64,000 nucleotides of DNA. Source: Kineosporia succinea (GTDB lineage Bacteria > Actinomycetota > Actinomycetes > Actinomycetales > Kineosporiaceae). Shown in pieces: positions 47,887-58,093 of this stretch (position 1 is its first letter; every line of letters begins with the position of its first letter). Both the position numbers and the translations under genes were made by a program. The notes below the pieces were generated by a model. The model was not told the origin of the DNA, did not search any database, and was given only the letters and a program-made list of their open reading frames with translations. Location of the stretch: positions 2,663,241 through 2,727,240 of the forward strand of contig NZ_JAUSQZ010000001.1 of assembly GCF_030811555.1 (NCBI RefSeq). Direction: 5' to 3'.

Positions 47887-49136
47887 GTCTGCCACCGCAC
47901 GAGCCCCTGACCGGGCGCGTAGTAGAAGTCGTCGCCGGGCCGGGCCCCCTTCACGGTCAGCCCGCCCTGAAGCCCGAGACCGACCTCGGGGGAGGCATTC
48001 TCGGACCGGTACGCGCTGACGGTGACCGAGGTTCCCGCGCGGCCGGCGTCCAGCTCCCGGTAGAGCGAGGTGACAGCGTCGGGGTCCGCGTCGCCCCGGT
48101 CGAGCAGCAGCGGCACCCCCAGTTCATGCAGGGCGTCGGCGGCGAGGTCGGCGTTGGCCGCGTTGCCTGCTGAATCCGTGGGGCCGGGGTCACGCAGGTC
48201 GATCCGGATGGTGACCCGCCCGGTGAAGGGCGGCAGCTCGGTCGGTGCCGACTCGTCCAAAAGCCTGGTGAGCAGGTCGGAACCGGTGTCGGCAGCGGGC
48301 GTGAGCCACCCTCGCAACTGCCCGGCCGACTCCACCACCAGCTGCTCGGGACTGCCCTGCCGGTCGAAGGCGATACTGGCCACGGTCATCCCGGGCCCGT
48401 AGCCGCGCAGCCGCAGGGCGGTCGCCGCGCTCGGCGAGAGCTCGACGAAAAGTGTGGTCACCGGCCGGGCCTCGTGGGTGACCCGGACCTCGGCGACCCC
48501 GGTGACCCCGCCGGAGACGAGCGGGCCGGTGACGCCCGAGCGGGCCTGGGCGCCGAGATCGAGGGCCGACCCGGCGTCGACGAACGTGGCGTGCGGCGTG
48601 GCCACCATCTCGCCGGGCAGTGGGTGCCCGTCGACCGCCCCGGCGATCCGGGCCATCAGGCCGGTCGGGTCGGCCGCCCGTAGCCGTTCGCGCACCGGTT
48701 CGTGCTGGGCCGCGGTGATGTAGGCCCGGGCCGCCGCCTGCGTGGGGAACTCGGTGACCTCGCCGCCGCGCACCGAGCCGGGAACGTCGTCGCGGCGCAC
48801 GAACCAGTGCACGACCGCGTTCTTGTCCACGGTGCGGGCCAGTGTCAGGCGGCCGGAACTGCCCAGGTCGTCGGTGAAGACCACGGCGTCGTCGGGCACC
48901 ACGTCGGCGTGGCTGAGCACGTGGCAGGCGGCTTCGGGGGCGATCGGCAGCGTCGCGCACCCGGTGTCGCCCTCACCGCACAGCCCGGCCCGCACCGCGT
49001 GCCCGGCCACCGGCATCAGCACCGCCGTGACCAGCACGGCCGTCGCGGCGCCGCCGAGCACGCCGAGGTACCGGACCGGTGACGGCCCGGCGTCCGGCAG
49101 AGCCGCGCGAGCGGGGCGGCGGGCGATCAGGCTCAT
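47874..49136 (-). CDS. Single-span membrane protein with large extracytoplasmic domain (hypothetical)
   Basis: A 420-residue protein: short basic cytosolic end, one membrane span (YLGVLGGAATAVLVTAVLMPVAGHAV), then an outside domain of about 380 residues. Cys are in AGLCGEGDTGCATL, EAACHVLS and the C-terminal WQTCGP, probably disulfides. No catalytic motif was recognised. First gene of the three-gene operon that ends at 46445. Proximity to the pilus operon suggests an envelope role, but this is only positional. ATG at 49134-49136, with an in-frame GTG just before. Confidence 0.6.
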   Translation of the reverse strand: MSLIARRPARAALPDAGPSPVRYLGVLGGAATAVLVTAVLMPVAGHAVRAGLCGEGDTGCATLPIAPEAACHVLSHADVVPDDAVVFTDDLGSSGRLTLARTVDKNAVVHWFVRRDDVPGSVRGGEVTEFPTQAAARAYITAAQHEPVRERLRAADPTGLMARIAGAVDGHPLPGEMVATPHATFVDAGSALDLGAQARSGVTGPLVSGGVTGVAEVRVTHEARPVTTLFVELSPSAATALRLRGYGPGMTVASIAFDRQGSPEQLVVESAGQLRGWLTPAADTGSDLLTRLLDESAPTELPPFTGRVTIRIDLRDPGPTDSAGNAANADLAADALHELGVPLLLDRGDADPDAVTSLYRELDAGRAGTSVTVSAYRSENASPEVGLGLQGGLTVKGARPGDDFYYAPGQGLVRWQTCGP

Positions 49137-49211
49137 CACTGGTCACTGTGCCTCACCACAGGGTTACATGGTGGCAAATGGCGTGATTGTTACTTTTCGG
49201 AGAGTGATCGA

Positions 49212-49541
49212 GTGACCGGGTTGCTGCTGGACGGCGTCGAGGTGGCCGAGGTCGAGGTGGCCACGAGCTACCGGGCCCGGGCGCGGGGGCTGCTCGGGCG
49301 CGACGGGATAGAGACCGGGCTGGTGCTGAGGCCGGGATCGAGCGTGCACACGTTCGGCATGCGCTTCGCCATCGACGTGGTGCACGTGCGGCGCGACGGT
49401 CTGGTGCTGGCCGTGACCACCCTGGCTCCCGGGCGGATGGGCCGGCCTCGTCCGCGGTCGCGCTGGATCCTGGAGACCGAGGCCGGACGGGCCCGGTCCT
49501 GGGGGATCGAGCCGGGGCGGAACCTGACGCTGCGTGGTTAG
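49212..49541 (+). CDS. DUF192 family protein
   Basis: A 109-residue DUF192 protein. The domain begins VEVATSYRARARGLLGRDGIETGLVLRPGSSVHTFGMRFAIDVVHVRRDGLVLAV and ends with WILETEAGRARSWGIEPG, all family hallmarks. Unlike many members it has no signal peptide. Function unknown, but genes like this are often beside Tad pilus operons in actinomycetes. The 247 bases after it (49542-49788) contain no gene; a CGTCA-N4-TGACG dyad at 49663-49676 is the only notable element. Confidence 0.85.
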   Translation: MTGLLLDGVEVAEVEVATSYRARARGLLGRDGIETGLVLRPGSSVHTFGMRFAIDVVHVRRDGLVLAVTTLAPGRMGRPRPRSRWILETEAGRARSWGIEPGRNLTLRG

Positions 49542-49788
49542 GCCCTATGTGGTGAGTCGCTACGGCCCTGACGCGCAGGACCGACCCTCATCACTTTCGG
49601 TCACTCGTCCAGTTGTCTGGCGATCGGTAAGCCACTCATAACCGGGCGTTATCAATTCCTTGCGTCATGCGTGACGACCTTCACTCAGCGTATGTAAATG
49701 CGTGTTTGGGCCCTACAGTGATGCCACGCCGGGGGGCGATGGTGCCGGTGGAGGCCGGGACTGTGAGTGATCGAGATCTAGGGGTGGG

Positions 49789-50205
49789 ATGCAGCATGGG
49801 CTCGATCAGGTGATGGAGGGGTCGGGTTGGCGTCTTCGGAGGGGAGACGCCGGCCGGGCCACCCCGGACGTCGAGACGGTCCGGGGCTGGTGGCTCGACC
49901 TGCTCGGCGGCCGCCGGTCCCGGGCCGAGGTCGGCGCCCTGGCCGTGCGTTGGGGGCGTGACGAGCGCCTGGCCTGTCCCTTCGTGCGGCGCGCGCTACG
50001 GAACCTGCGGCAGGCGGCCCGGTTCCGGGCCGACACCGGTGCCCCCGTGCGTCCCCTGACCGAACTCGCGGCCGCCTACGAGACCTGGTGCGCCGACGTG
50101 CGTCTGGCCCGGGAAGACCCGCAGGCCTGGCGAATGCTGGCGCGCGACCGCACTCTCGCGGTACTGGAGACCAGAAGGCGGCAAAGCCACGTGCTCGCAC
50201 GCTGA
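49789..50205 (+). CDS. Hypothetical arginine-rich protein
   Basis: A 138-residue basic, Arg- and Trp-containing protein predicted mostly helical (RATPDVETVRGWWLDLLGGRRSRAEVGALAVRWGRDERL; FVRRALRNLRQAARFRAD; LTELAAAYETWCADVRLAREDPQAWRMLARDRTLAVLE). GGGGTGGG precedes the ATG. No signal peptide or membrane span. The family was not recognised; a nucleic-acid-binding role is possible from charge but not shown. Confidence 0.6.
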   Translation: MQHGLDQVMEGSGWRLRRGDAGRATPDVETVRGWWLDLLGGRRSRAEVGALAVRWGRDERLACPFVRRALRNLRQAARFRADTGAPVRPLTELAAAYETWCADVRLAREDPQAWRMLARDRTLAVLETRRRQSHVLAR

Positions 50206-50349
50206 TTCGCTCAGGCCGGCAACTCCGCGCGACGGGAATGCGACCGGCTGTGGTGGACGTACCCGCCCCGGGGTGACGTTTCCGCGCAGGTGCCCCGAAA
50301 CGTCCTCACGCCCCTAGGGTCCTGCTACCCGCACCGACTGGAGAATGCC

Positions 50350-51450
50350 GTGAAGGCAAGAACCGTGGCCGTTCTCGGGCTCACGGCCGCCCTGGTGGGT
50401 GCGGTTCCGGCCCAGGCCGCCGTGACGCCCACCCCGACCGCGATGTCGCCGGACGACCTGACCGCGCAGACGGTTCCCGTTCTGGGGTCGACCACGGTGC
50501 GCAAGGAGATGGACGGGACCGAGACCACCGCCACGGTACTGGTGAACGCCGTGCGCCGGATCCCGGGCGCCACGGTGCTCTACTACTCGGCCGGCCTGCC
50601 CGAAGGGGCGCGGCCGGAGAGCTGGTACGACTTCCAGTCCAGTTCCTACGACCGTCTGATGGGGACCGGGGGCATCGGGGCGGTTCGCCTGGTGGACTTC
50701 TCGAACGAGAAGATCTACGCGCCCCTGTACGAGAACGACGGCAGCAGCAAGGGTGCCGTGATGAGCTCGCCGGCCAAGGCGTGGCCCGACTACGAGCCCG
50801 GTGGCACCTTCTACACCTTCTACGCGGTGATGCCGGAGCTGCCCGCCGACCTGAACAGTGTGGACGTGCGGATCGGCCACGGCGACGTGGTGCAGAACCT
50901 GCCGATCGACGACGGTGTGCTGGAACCGGCCGTGCCGCAGGAGGAACCGATCCGGATGGGCGAGGCCTGGCCGCAGATCGACCAGGCCGCCGCGGCGCGA
51001 TCGCTGCGGCCCCAGGACTCGGTGCGCGACCTGGTGACGAAGGTGGCCAGCGCCGACGGCTCGTACACCGAGGAGACCGTGGAGGAGACGACCACGGTCG
51101 ACCTCTCGTCGGACGTGCTGTTCGGGGTCGACTCGGCCGCGCTCGACCCGGCGGCCGGTGACGTGTTGCAGAGGGCGGCGGACGCGGTGAACGAGGCGTC
51201 GGAGGGCGGGCCGGTCGAGATCGTCGGCCACACCGACTCCGACGGCAGCGACGAGCACAACCTCGACCTGTCGAAGCGCCGGGCGCGGGCGGTGGCCCGG
51301 GCGCTGAAGCCCCTGATCGCGGTTTCCGGTGTCACGTACCAGATTTCCGGGCGCGGCGAGAAGGACCCGGTGAGTGGCAACGACACCGAGGAGGGCCGCA
51401 AGGCCAACCGCCGGGTGAGCGTGGTCTTCGGACCGGGGGTGGCGAAGTGA
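50350..51450 (+). CDS. Secreted OmpA-domain protein, module copy 1 gene A
   Basis: A 366-residue exported protein. Signal peptide VKARTVAVLGLTAALVGAVPAQAA; residues about 40-235 form an unassigned domain (VPVLGSTTVRKEMDGTETTATVLVNAVRRIPGATVLYYS... GTFYTFYAVMPELPADLNSVDVRIGHGDVV); residues about 255-366 are an OmpA-like peptidoglycan-binding domain (DVLFGVDSAALDPAAGDVL, EIVGHTDSDGSDEHNLDLSKRRARAVARAL, GRGEKDPV... NRRVSVVF). It should be held at the wall. Its first domain is repeated in the gene at 52067. GTG with GGAG upstream; stop overlaps the next gene. Confidence 0.85.
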   Translation: MKARTVAVLGLTAALVGAVPAQAAVTPTPTAMSPDDLTAQTVPVLGSTTVRKEMDGTETTATVLVNAVRRIPGATVLYYSAGLPEGARPESWYDFQSSSYDRLMGTGGIGAVRLVDFSNEKIYAPLYENDGSSKGAVMSSPAKAWPDYEPGGTFYTFYAVMPELPADLNSVDVRIGHGDVVQNLPIDDGVLEPAVPQEEPIRMGEAWPQIDQAAAARSLRPQDSVRDLVTKVASADGSYTEETVEETTTVDLSSDVLFGVDSAALDPAAGDVLQRAADAVNEASEGGPVEIVGHTDSDGSDEHNLDLSKRRARAVARALKPLIAVSGVTYQISGRGEKDPVSGNDTEEGRKANRRVSVVFGPGVAK

Positions 51451-52070
51451 AGCGGTCGGTGACGGTCGTGGCGATCGGGCTGGTGCTGGTCGCCGTCGCC
51501 GCGGGGATCTGGTTGCTCCGTGGGGCCGAGCCGGGCGCCGACGTGCCCGCGGCCCAGTCGCGAGCCCTGACCGGTGATCCCACGGTGGGGGAGCTGACCA
51601 GCACCTACCTGGGCGCCGACCCGCCGCAGGCCGGGCCGGTGGCCACCGGGCAGGGCGTGATCTACGCGTCCGACCGCACCACCTACCAGCGGTTCGAGTC
51701 GCCCGGCACCCTGAAGATCCTGGCGGTGGACGTCAGCGAGTCGTCCACCCACGTGCGGATCTCGCTGAGCGCCGAGAAGGAACTCACCCTGGACAACAGT
51801 GAGTACGTCGAGAGCACGCTGCCCGGATTCCACACCGCCGTACTGGTTTCGGAGCAGGCCGACGTCTCGATGACCGGCGCGCGCTGGACCGGCACGAACG
51901 ATCTGTGGGGCGACTGCACCTGCGGCTCGCGGCCGAAGGTGATCGACGCCGACGGTGTCGAGGTCAGCCTGCTGTTTCCGGCCCTGGCCGACTCGGCGAC
52001 CGAGATCCAGCTCAAGATACCCGGTTTCGTCCCCCTGACCGCCCCCGTCACCCGAGTGGGTACCCCGTGA
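51447..52070 (+). CDS. Membrane-anchored partner protein, module copy 1 gene B
   Basis: A 207-residue protein with a single N-terminal span (VTVVAIGLVLVAVAAGIWLL) and an outside domain (GQGVIYASDRTTYQRFESPGTLKILAVDVSESSTHVRISLSAEKE; ARWTGTNDLWGDCTCGSRPKVIDADGVEVSLLFPALADSATEIQLKIPGFVPLT). The DCTCG pair may form a disulfide. It is homologous over its full length to the gene at 52735. GTGA overlaps on both sides tie it to genes A and A'. No known family recognised. Confidence 0.75.
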   Translation: MKRSVTVVAIGLVLVAVAAGIWLLRGAEPGADVPAAQSRALTGDPTVGELTSTYLGADPPQAGPVATGQGVIYASDRTTYQRFESPGTLKILAVDVSESSTHVRISLSAEKELTLDNSEYVESTLPGFHTAVLVSEQADVSMTGARWTGTNDLWGDCTCGSRPKVIDADGVEVSLLFPALADSATEIQLKIPGFVPLTAPVTRVGTP

Positions 52071-52738
52071 AGCAGATCGTCGCCCTGGCCCTGACCGGGG
52101 TGCTGGCCTCGGGCACGCCCGCCGCCGCCCCGGACGGTGAGCAGGAGGTGCCCGTGCTGGGTTCCACCGTGGTCAGCACGACGATGGAGTCCGAGTCGGC
52201 CAAGGCGACCGTGCTGGTGAACGGCGTGCGCCGGATCGACGGCGCCACGGTCGTCTACTACTCCGTGGGGCTGCCGTCAGGGGTGGAGACGCCCTCCTGG
52301 TACGACCTCAACTCCACGGCCTACGACCGGGCGAAGGCCGGGTCGGGCGGTTCGGGCAACGTGCGGCTGGTCGACTTCGCGGGCAACCGGATCTACGCGC
52401 CGCTGGCCCGGCTGACCAAGTACGGCAGTGAGGAGGCCATCGTCTCGCCCACCACGGCCTGGCCCCGAGAACAGCCCGGCGGCGTCTTCCACACGTTCTA
52501 CGCGGTGCTCCCGCAATTGCCCGAAGACCTGCGAACGGTGGACGTGATGGTCGGGCACGGCGACATCGTGCACGACGTCGTGGTCGAGGACGGGGTGCTG
52601 GAACCGGCCTCGCTGCAGGAGGACCCGATGGTGATGGGCGAGGTCTGGCCGTTGATCGACCAGGTGGCCGCGAAGAACTCGACGGCCCCGGAGGACTCGG
52701 TGCGCCCGCTGGTGGCCCGGGTCGGGGAGAACGGATGA
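52067..52738 (+). CDS. Secreted protein, module copy 2 gene A', lacking the OmpA domain
   Basis: A 223-residue exported protein. A short signal peptide (VKQIVALALTGVLASGTPAAA) is followed by a domain collinear with residues 40-235 of the protein at 50350: VPVLGSTVVSTTMESESAKATVLVNGVRRIDGATVVYYSVGLP, SWYDLNSTAYDR, VRLVDFAGNRIYAPL, VFHTFYAVLPQLPEDLRTVDVMVGHGDIVHD, PLIDQVAAKN. It stops right after PEDSVRPLVARV, where its homologue enters the OmpA domain. It therefore looks like a duplicate without the wall-binding part. Confidence 0.78.
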   Translation: MKQIVALALTGVLASGTPAAAPDGEQEVPVLGSTVVSTTMESESAKATVLVNGVRRIDGATVVYYSVGLPSGVETPSWYDLNSTAYDRAKAGSGGSGNVRLVDFAGNRIYAPLARLTKYGSEEAIVSPTTAWPREQPGGVFHTFYAVLPQLPEDLRTVDVMVGHGDIVHDVVVEDGVLEPASLQEDPMVMGEVWPLIDQVAAKNSTAPEDSVRPLVARVGENG

Positions 52739-53334
52739 ACGCCGAACTGCGCAGGGTCGCCCTGGTGCTCGGGGCCGGGCTGGTCGTGGTCGCCGTGGCG
52801 GGCCTGATCTTCTGGCGCAGCGGCGGTCTGGACCGGCTGATCGGGGGCGACGACTCGATGACCGTGCAGGAGGCCGCCGACCGGTACCTGGAGCAGGCCC
52901 CGGCCGGCGACGGGCCGCTGGCCTCGGAGCAGGGCGTGATCTATGCGTACTCCCCGGAGGACTACTCGAACTACGAGGCGACCAGCACCCTGAGTGTGCT
53001 CGCCCTGGAGGCCGGGAAGTCGTCCACGCACGTGCGGTTCTCGCTGAGCGCGCAGGAGGAGCACCAGATCACCACGAGCCGGTACACCGGAAGTGGCGGG
53101 CAGGGGTTCCGCACCGCGACGGTCACCGCGAACGGCCAGACGATCAACGGTGCCGAGTGGACGGGCCCGGAGGGCGGCACGAAGGACTGCACCTGTGGCC
53201 GGGCGCCGGAGAGCGTGGGTCCGGCCGGGGTCGAGATCAGCCTGCTGCTGCCCGCGCTGCCGGAGGCGGTCACGGAGATCCAGCTGTCCGTGCCGGGTTT
53301 CGTGCCCCTGACGGTGGCGGTGCCGGGCCGATGA
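52735..53334 (+). CDS. Membrane-anchored partner protein, module copy 2 gene B'
   Basis: A 199-residue homologue of the 51447 protein: one span (VALVLGAGLVVVAVAGLIFW), then EQGVIYAYSPEDYSNYEATSTLSVLALEAGKSSTHVRFSLSAQEE and GAEWTGPEGGTKDCTCGRAPESVGPAGVEISLLLPALPEAVTEIQLSVPGFVPLTV. The DCTCG motif is kept. ATGA overlap with gene A'. Last of the four-gene A-B-A'-B' operon; a strong hairpin follows at 53351. Confidence 0.75.
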   Translation: MNAELRRVALVLGAGLVVVAVAGLIFWRSGGLDRLIGGDDSMTVQEAADRYLEQAPAGDGPLASEQGVIYAYSPEDYSNYEATSTLSVLALEAGKSSTHVRFSLSAQEEHQITTSRYTGSGGQGFRTATVTANGQTINGAEWTGPEGGTKDCTCGRAPESVGPAGVEISLLLPALPEAVTEIQLSVPGFVPLTVAVPGR

Positions 53335-53350
53335 GACCGGTGACGCCGAT

Positions 53351-53379
53351 CCGGGCGGGACAGGGCTCGTCCCGCCCGG
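53351..53379. terminator. Hairpin terminator between the OmpA module and the LURP-like gene
   Basis: CCGGGCGGGAC at 53351-53361 pairs perfectly with GTCCCGCCCGG at 53369-53379 over a seven-base loop, with an outer GGTGAC/GTCACC pairing. It lies between convergent genes. No T-run follows. Confidence 0.65.
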
Positions 53380-53393
53380 GACCGGTCACCGGG

Positions 53394-53996
53394 TCAGCGT
53401 GACTGCAGGGCGTCCAGCGCCACCGCCATGGCGGCGGCCAGGCGGCCGTCGACGCGGGCGCCCGGCACCTCGACCTCGTACCGGTCGCGCAGGGAACGCT
53501 TGCGCTGCGAGCTCAGCAGCACGGTGCCCTCCGGGTCGGTGAAGTCGAAGTGGAACACGAACGGCGAGGGCAGGTCGCTGATGAAGGGGATGAACTCCCA
53601 GACCCGGCGGGCGATCGCGACGTTCTTGTTGCGCTCGGTGCCGAACAGCTCGACCGGGCTGTTGGCGAAGCCCAGGTGCCAGGAGCTGCGCAGCAGGGAC
53701 TTGCCGAAGTCCTTGCGGAACCAGCCGATGGCCTGACCGGAGGCGTCCAGAACGTCGTAGGTGGCGCCCAGGTCGAGGCGCTGGCGGGCCTTGAAGCTGA
53801 AGACCGGCTGCGTGCGGTTCTCGTCCGTGTAGAAGGTGACCTCTTCCTTGAAGGCGAGGCGCTTCTGCTGGGCGAAGGCGAGCAGTGCACCGGTGTTGCC
53901 GTCGGGCAGCAGCTCCCGGATCTCGTACCGGTTGACCATCAGGGTGATCTTCTGGGTCACCGCGAAACGCTCGACGGTGGTCAGGTCGGCGGACAT
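53394..53996 (-). CDS. LURP-one-related/scramblase-like protein
   Basis: A 200-residue protein of the LURP-one-related (Tubby-like) family. It has VTQKITLMVNRYEIRE at the start, strands with LLAFAQQKRLAFKEEVTFYTDENRTQPVFSFKARQRLDLGATYDVLDASGQAIGWFRKDFGKSLLRSSW and a final FDFTDPEGTVLLSSQRKRSLRDRYEVEV. Bacterial members are soluble beta-barrel proteins of unknown function, possibly membrane-associated. The ATG at 53994-53996 is preferred (GAGG 12 bases upstream); an ATG four codons earlier has no space for a ribosome binding site. Confidence 0.75.
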   Translation of the reverse strand: MSADLTTVERFAVTQKITLMVNRYEIRELLPDGNTGALLAFAQQKRLAFKEEVTFYTDENRTQPVFSFKARQRLDLGATYDVLDASGQAIGWFRKDFGKSLLRSSWHLGFANSPVELFGTERNKNVAIARRVWEFIPFISDLPSPFVFHFDFTDPEGTVLLSSQRKRSLRDRYEVEVPGARVDGRLAAAMAVALDALQSR

Positions 53997-54494
53997 GCGT
54001 TCACGCATCCTCTGTGTAAGGCCGAGCGAAGTGAAGAGCGGTCATTCTTACGCAAAGTGGCAGAGCGCGTCTGGCACTTCGCGAGGATCACGCGCAGTAG
54101 TAGACCACCGCGATTTCGTCGATATGACCTCAACACTCCTTGACGTCGTATTGGGTGGTCTGGGAAGTTTTTCCTGCAACGTTCCGAAGGGTTCGTAACG
54201 ATCCGTAGGAACCAGCCCCCAAGCTCTCAGCTCCGAAGAGGACACTCTGCGTGAGGCTTTCGCCCGCATGAGTCCGACAGGCTGCGGGGCCTGGGTGGTG
54301 CGACATCGAGCGCGCCGCCCAGGTCCCGTCTTCAATCCTCCGGTGCCCGAGTGGCCGGATCGCCCCGATCGCGATCTCATTCCAACCGATGGCCCCGACT
54401 GTCACTCGACGGGCCAGGTATGTCACGGTTACCCGTCGGTGCGCCAAGGTCGTCCGTTCAGCTCCTTCCCAGCCCGTTCGTGAAAGGTTCGGTC
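53997..54494. other. Gene-free region with a stem-loop at 54055-54079
   Basis: About 500 bases between divergent genes. AAGTG-G-CAGA at 54055-54064 pairs with TCTG-G-CACTT at 54070-54079 around GCGCG with one G-G mismatch. Parts of the region are less GC-rich than the neighbours (around 54100-54190), consistent with promoters for one or both flanking genes. No tRNA, small RNA or short gene could be supported. Confidence 0.35.
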
Positions 54495-55208
54495 GTGATC
54501 ATCCGTCGGCTCATCGGGGTCGTTCTCGTGCTGCTCGTGCTGCTGGTCATCGTCGACCGCGTGACCTGGTGGGCAGCCCGCCGCGTGGTGGCCGAGAGAG
54601 TCCAGAGCGAGGCCGGTCTGGCCGAGCGCCCGGACGTCGAGGTGCACGGCTTCCCGCTGCTCACCCAGGCGCTCAGCGGCAAGTACAACCAGGTCAACGC
54701 CAAGGTCAACGACCTCACCGTGCAGGACGGCGTGACCGTCGACCAGCTCGACGTCGAGATGCGCGGCATCCACGCGAACTTCGGCGACATCCTCAACCAC
54801 CGTCTCGGCGACGTGCCGGTCGACTCCGCCGTGGCCGAGGCCACCGTCGGGTTCTCCGCGATCGACAAGGTGGTCGCCGAGAACATGCCCGACGACAACC
54901 TGAAGGTGGAGTTCACCCAGGGCGACGGCGGCCGGCTCTCGATCACCGGCACCTACCAGAACAGCCTGGGCAGCACCCAGATCCAGGGCGATGCCTCGGT
55001 CACGATCAAGGACGGCGACCTGGTGCTCGAGCTGACCCAGGACTCGCTGCAGGACGTGCCGGCGGTGCTGCGCCCGCAGGTGACCACGCTGCTCAACCGC
55101 TCGTACCACCTGCCCGAGCTGCCCTTCGGCTTCACCGCGCAGGACGTGACGGTGGGTGACAGCGGCGTGACCGTGAAGGCGACGACCACCCAGGTCCAGC
55201 TCGGCTGA
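54495..55208 (+). CDS. LmeA/DUF2993-family phospholipid-binding protein
   Basis: A 237-residue DUF2993 protein. One N-terminal span (IGVVLVLLVLLVIVDRVTWWAARRVV) is followed by QSEAGLAERPDVEVHGFPLLTQALSGKYNQVNAKVNDLTVQDGVTVDQLDVEMRGIHANFGDIL, the family hallmark, and a beta-rich C-terminal half ending LPFGFTAQDVTVGDSGVTVKATTTQVQL. In mycobacteria LmeA supports lipomannan elongation by keeping MptA active; the same role here is inference. GTG start at 54495 with GAAAGG upstream. Confidence 0.85.
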   Translation: MIIRRLIGVVLVLLVLLVIVDRVTWWAARRVVAERVQSEAGLAERPDVEVHGFPLLTQALSGKYNQVNAKVNDLTVQDGVTVDQLDVEMRGIHANFGDILNHRLGDVPVDSAVAEATVGFSAIDKVVAENMPDDNLKVEFTQGDGGRLSITGTYQNSLGSTQIQGDASVTIKDGDLVLELTQDSLQDVPAVLRPQVTTLLNRSYHLPELPFGFTAQDVTVGDSGVTVKATTTQVQLG

Positions 55209-55224
55209 CCGCGAGGCCTCACGT

Positions 55225-55263
55225 AAGGGCCGGTATCTCCCGACGGGGAGGTGCCGGCCCTTT
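55225..55263 (+). terminator. Rho-independent terminator after the LmeA-like gene
   Basis: A 17-bp stem with two G-U wobbles runs from 55225-55241 to 55246-55262 with loop GACG; the core is GGGCCGG/CCGGCCC, followed by TTTG. It separates this gene from clpB. Confidence 0.85.
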
Positions 55264-55300
55264 GCCGTTCGGTCGTGCGCCGGGCGCCCGGAGAAGCTAA

Positions 55301-55321
55301 CTTGAGTGGAACAGACTCAAC
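55301..55321. promoter_or_regulatory. HAIR element (HspR operator) before clpB
   Basis: CTTGAGT-N7-ACTCAAC matches the HAIR consensus in all but the last base. It lies 59 bases before the clpB start. HspR encoded at 36129 should repress from this site. Confidence 0.9.
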
Positions 55322-55379
55322 TCTGTGAGCGTTGTGCAGATCGGTCAGCAAGAACCGGCATCGGAGGTAACGGAGAACC

Positions 55380-58028
<2,649 letters not shown>

Positions 58029-58040
58029 TCCGTCATGAAG

Positions 58041-58074
58041 AAGGCCCCCTGCTCGGGAGAGCGGGGGGCCTTTT
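58041..58074 (+). terminator. Rho-independent terminator after clpB
   Basis: AAGGCCCCC at 58041-58049 and GCTC/GAGC inside pair with GGGGGCCTT; the loop is four bases (GGGA) and TTTT follows at 58071-58074. It lies 12 bases after the stop and before the convergent subtilase gene. Confidence 0.9.
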
Positions 58075-58093
58075 CAATGCTGGACGCGGTGGG

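Noticed and set aside
54335-54420. tRNA-like sequence (GGTGCCCGAGTGGCCGG)
   Set aside because: The rest of a class II tRNA is absent: no T-loop GTTCGA motif and no closing acceptor stem.
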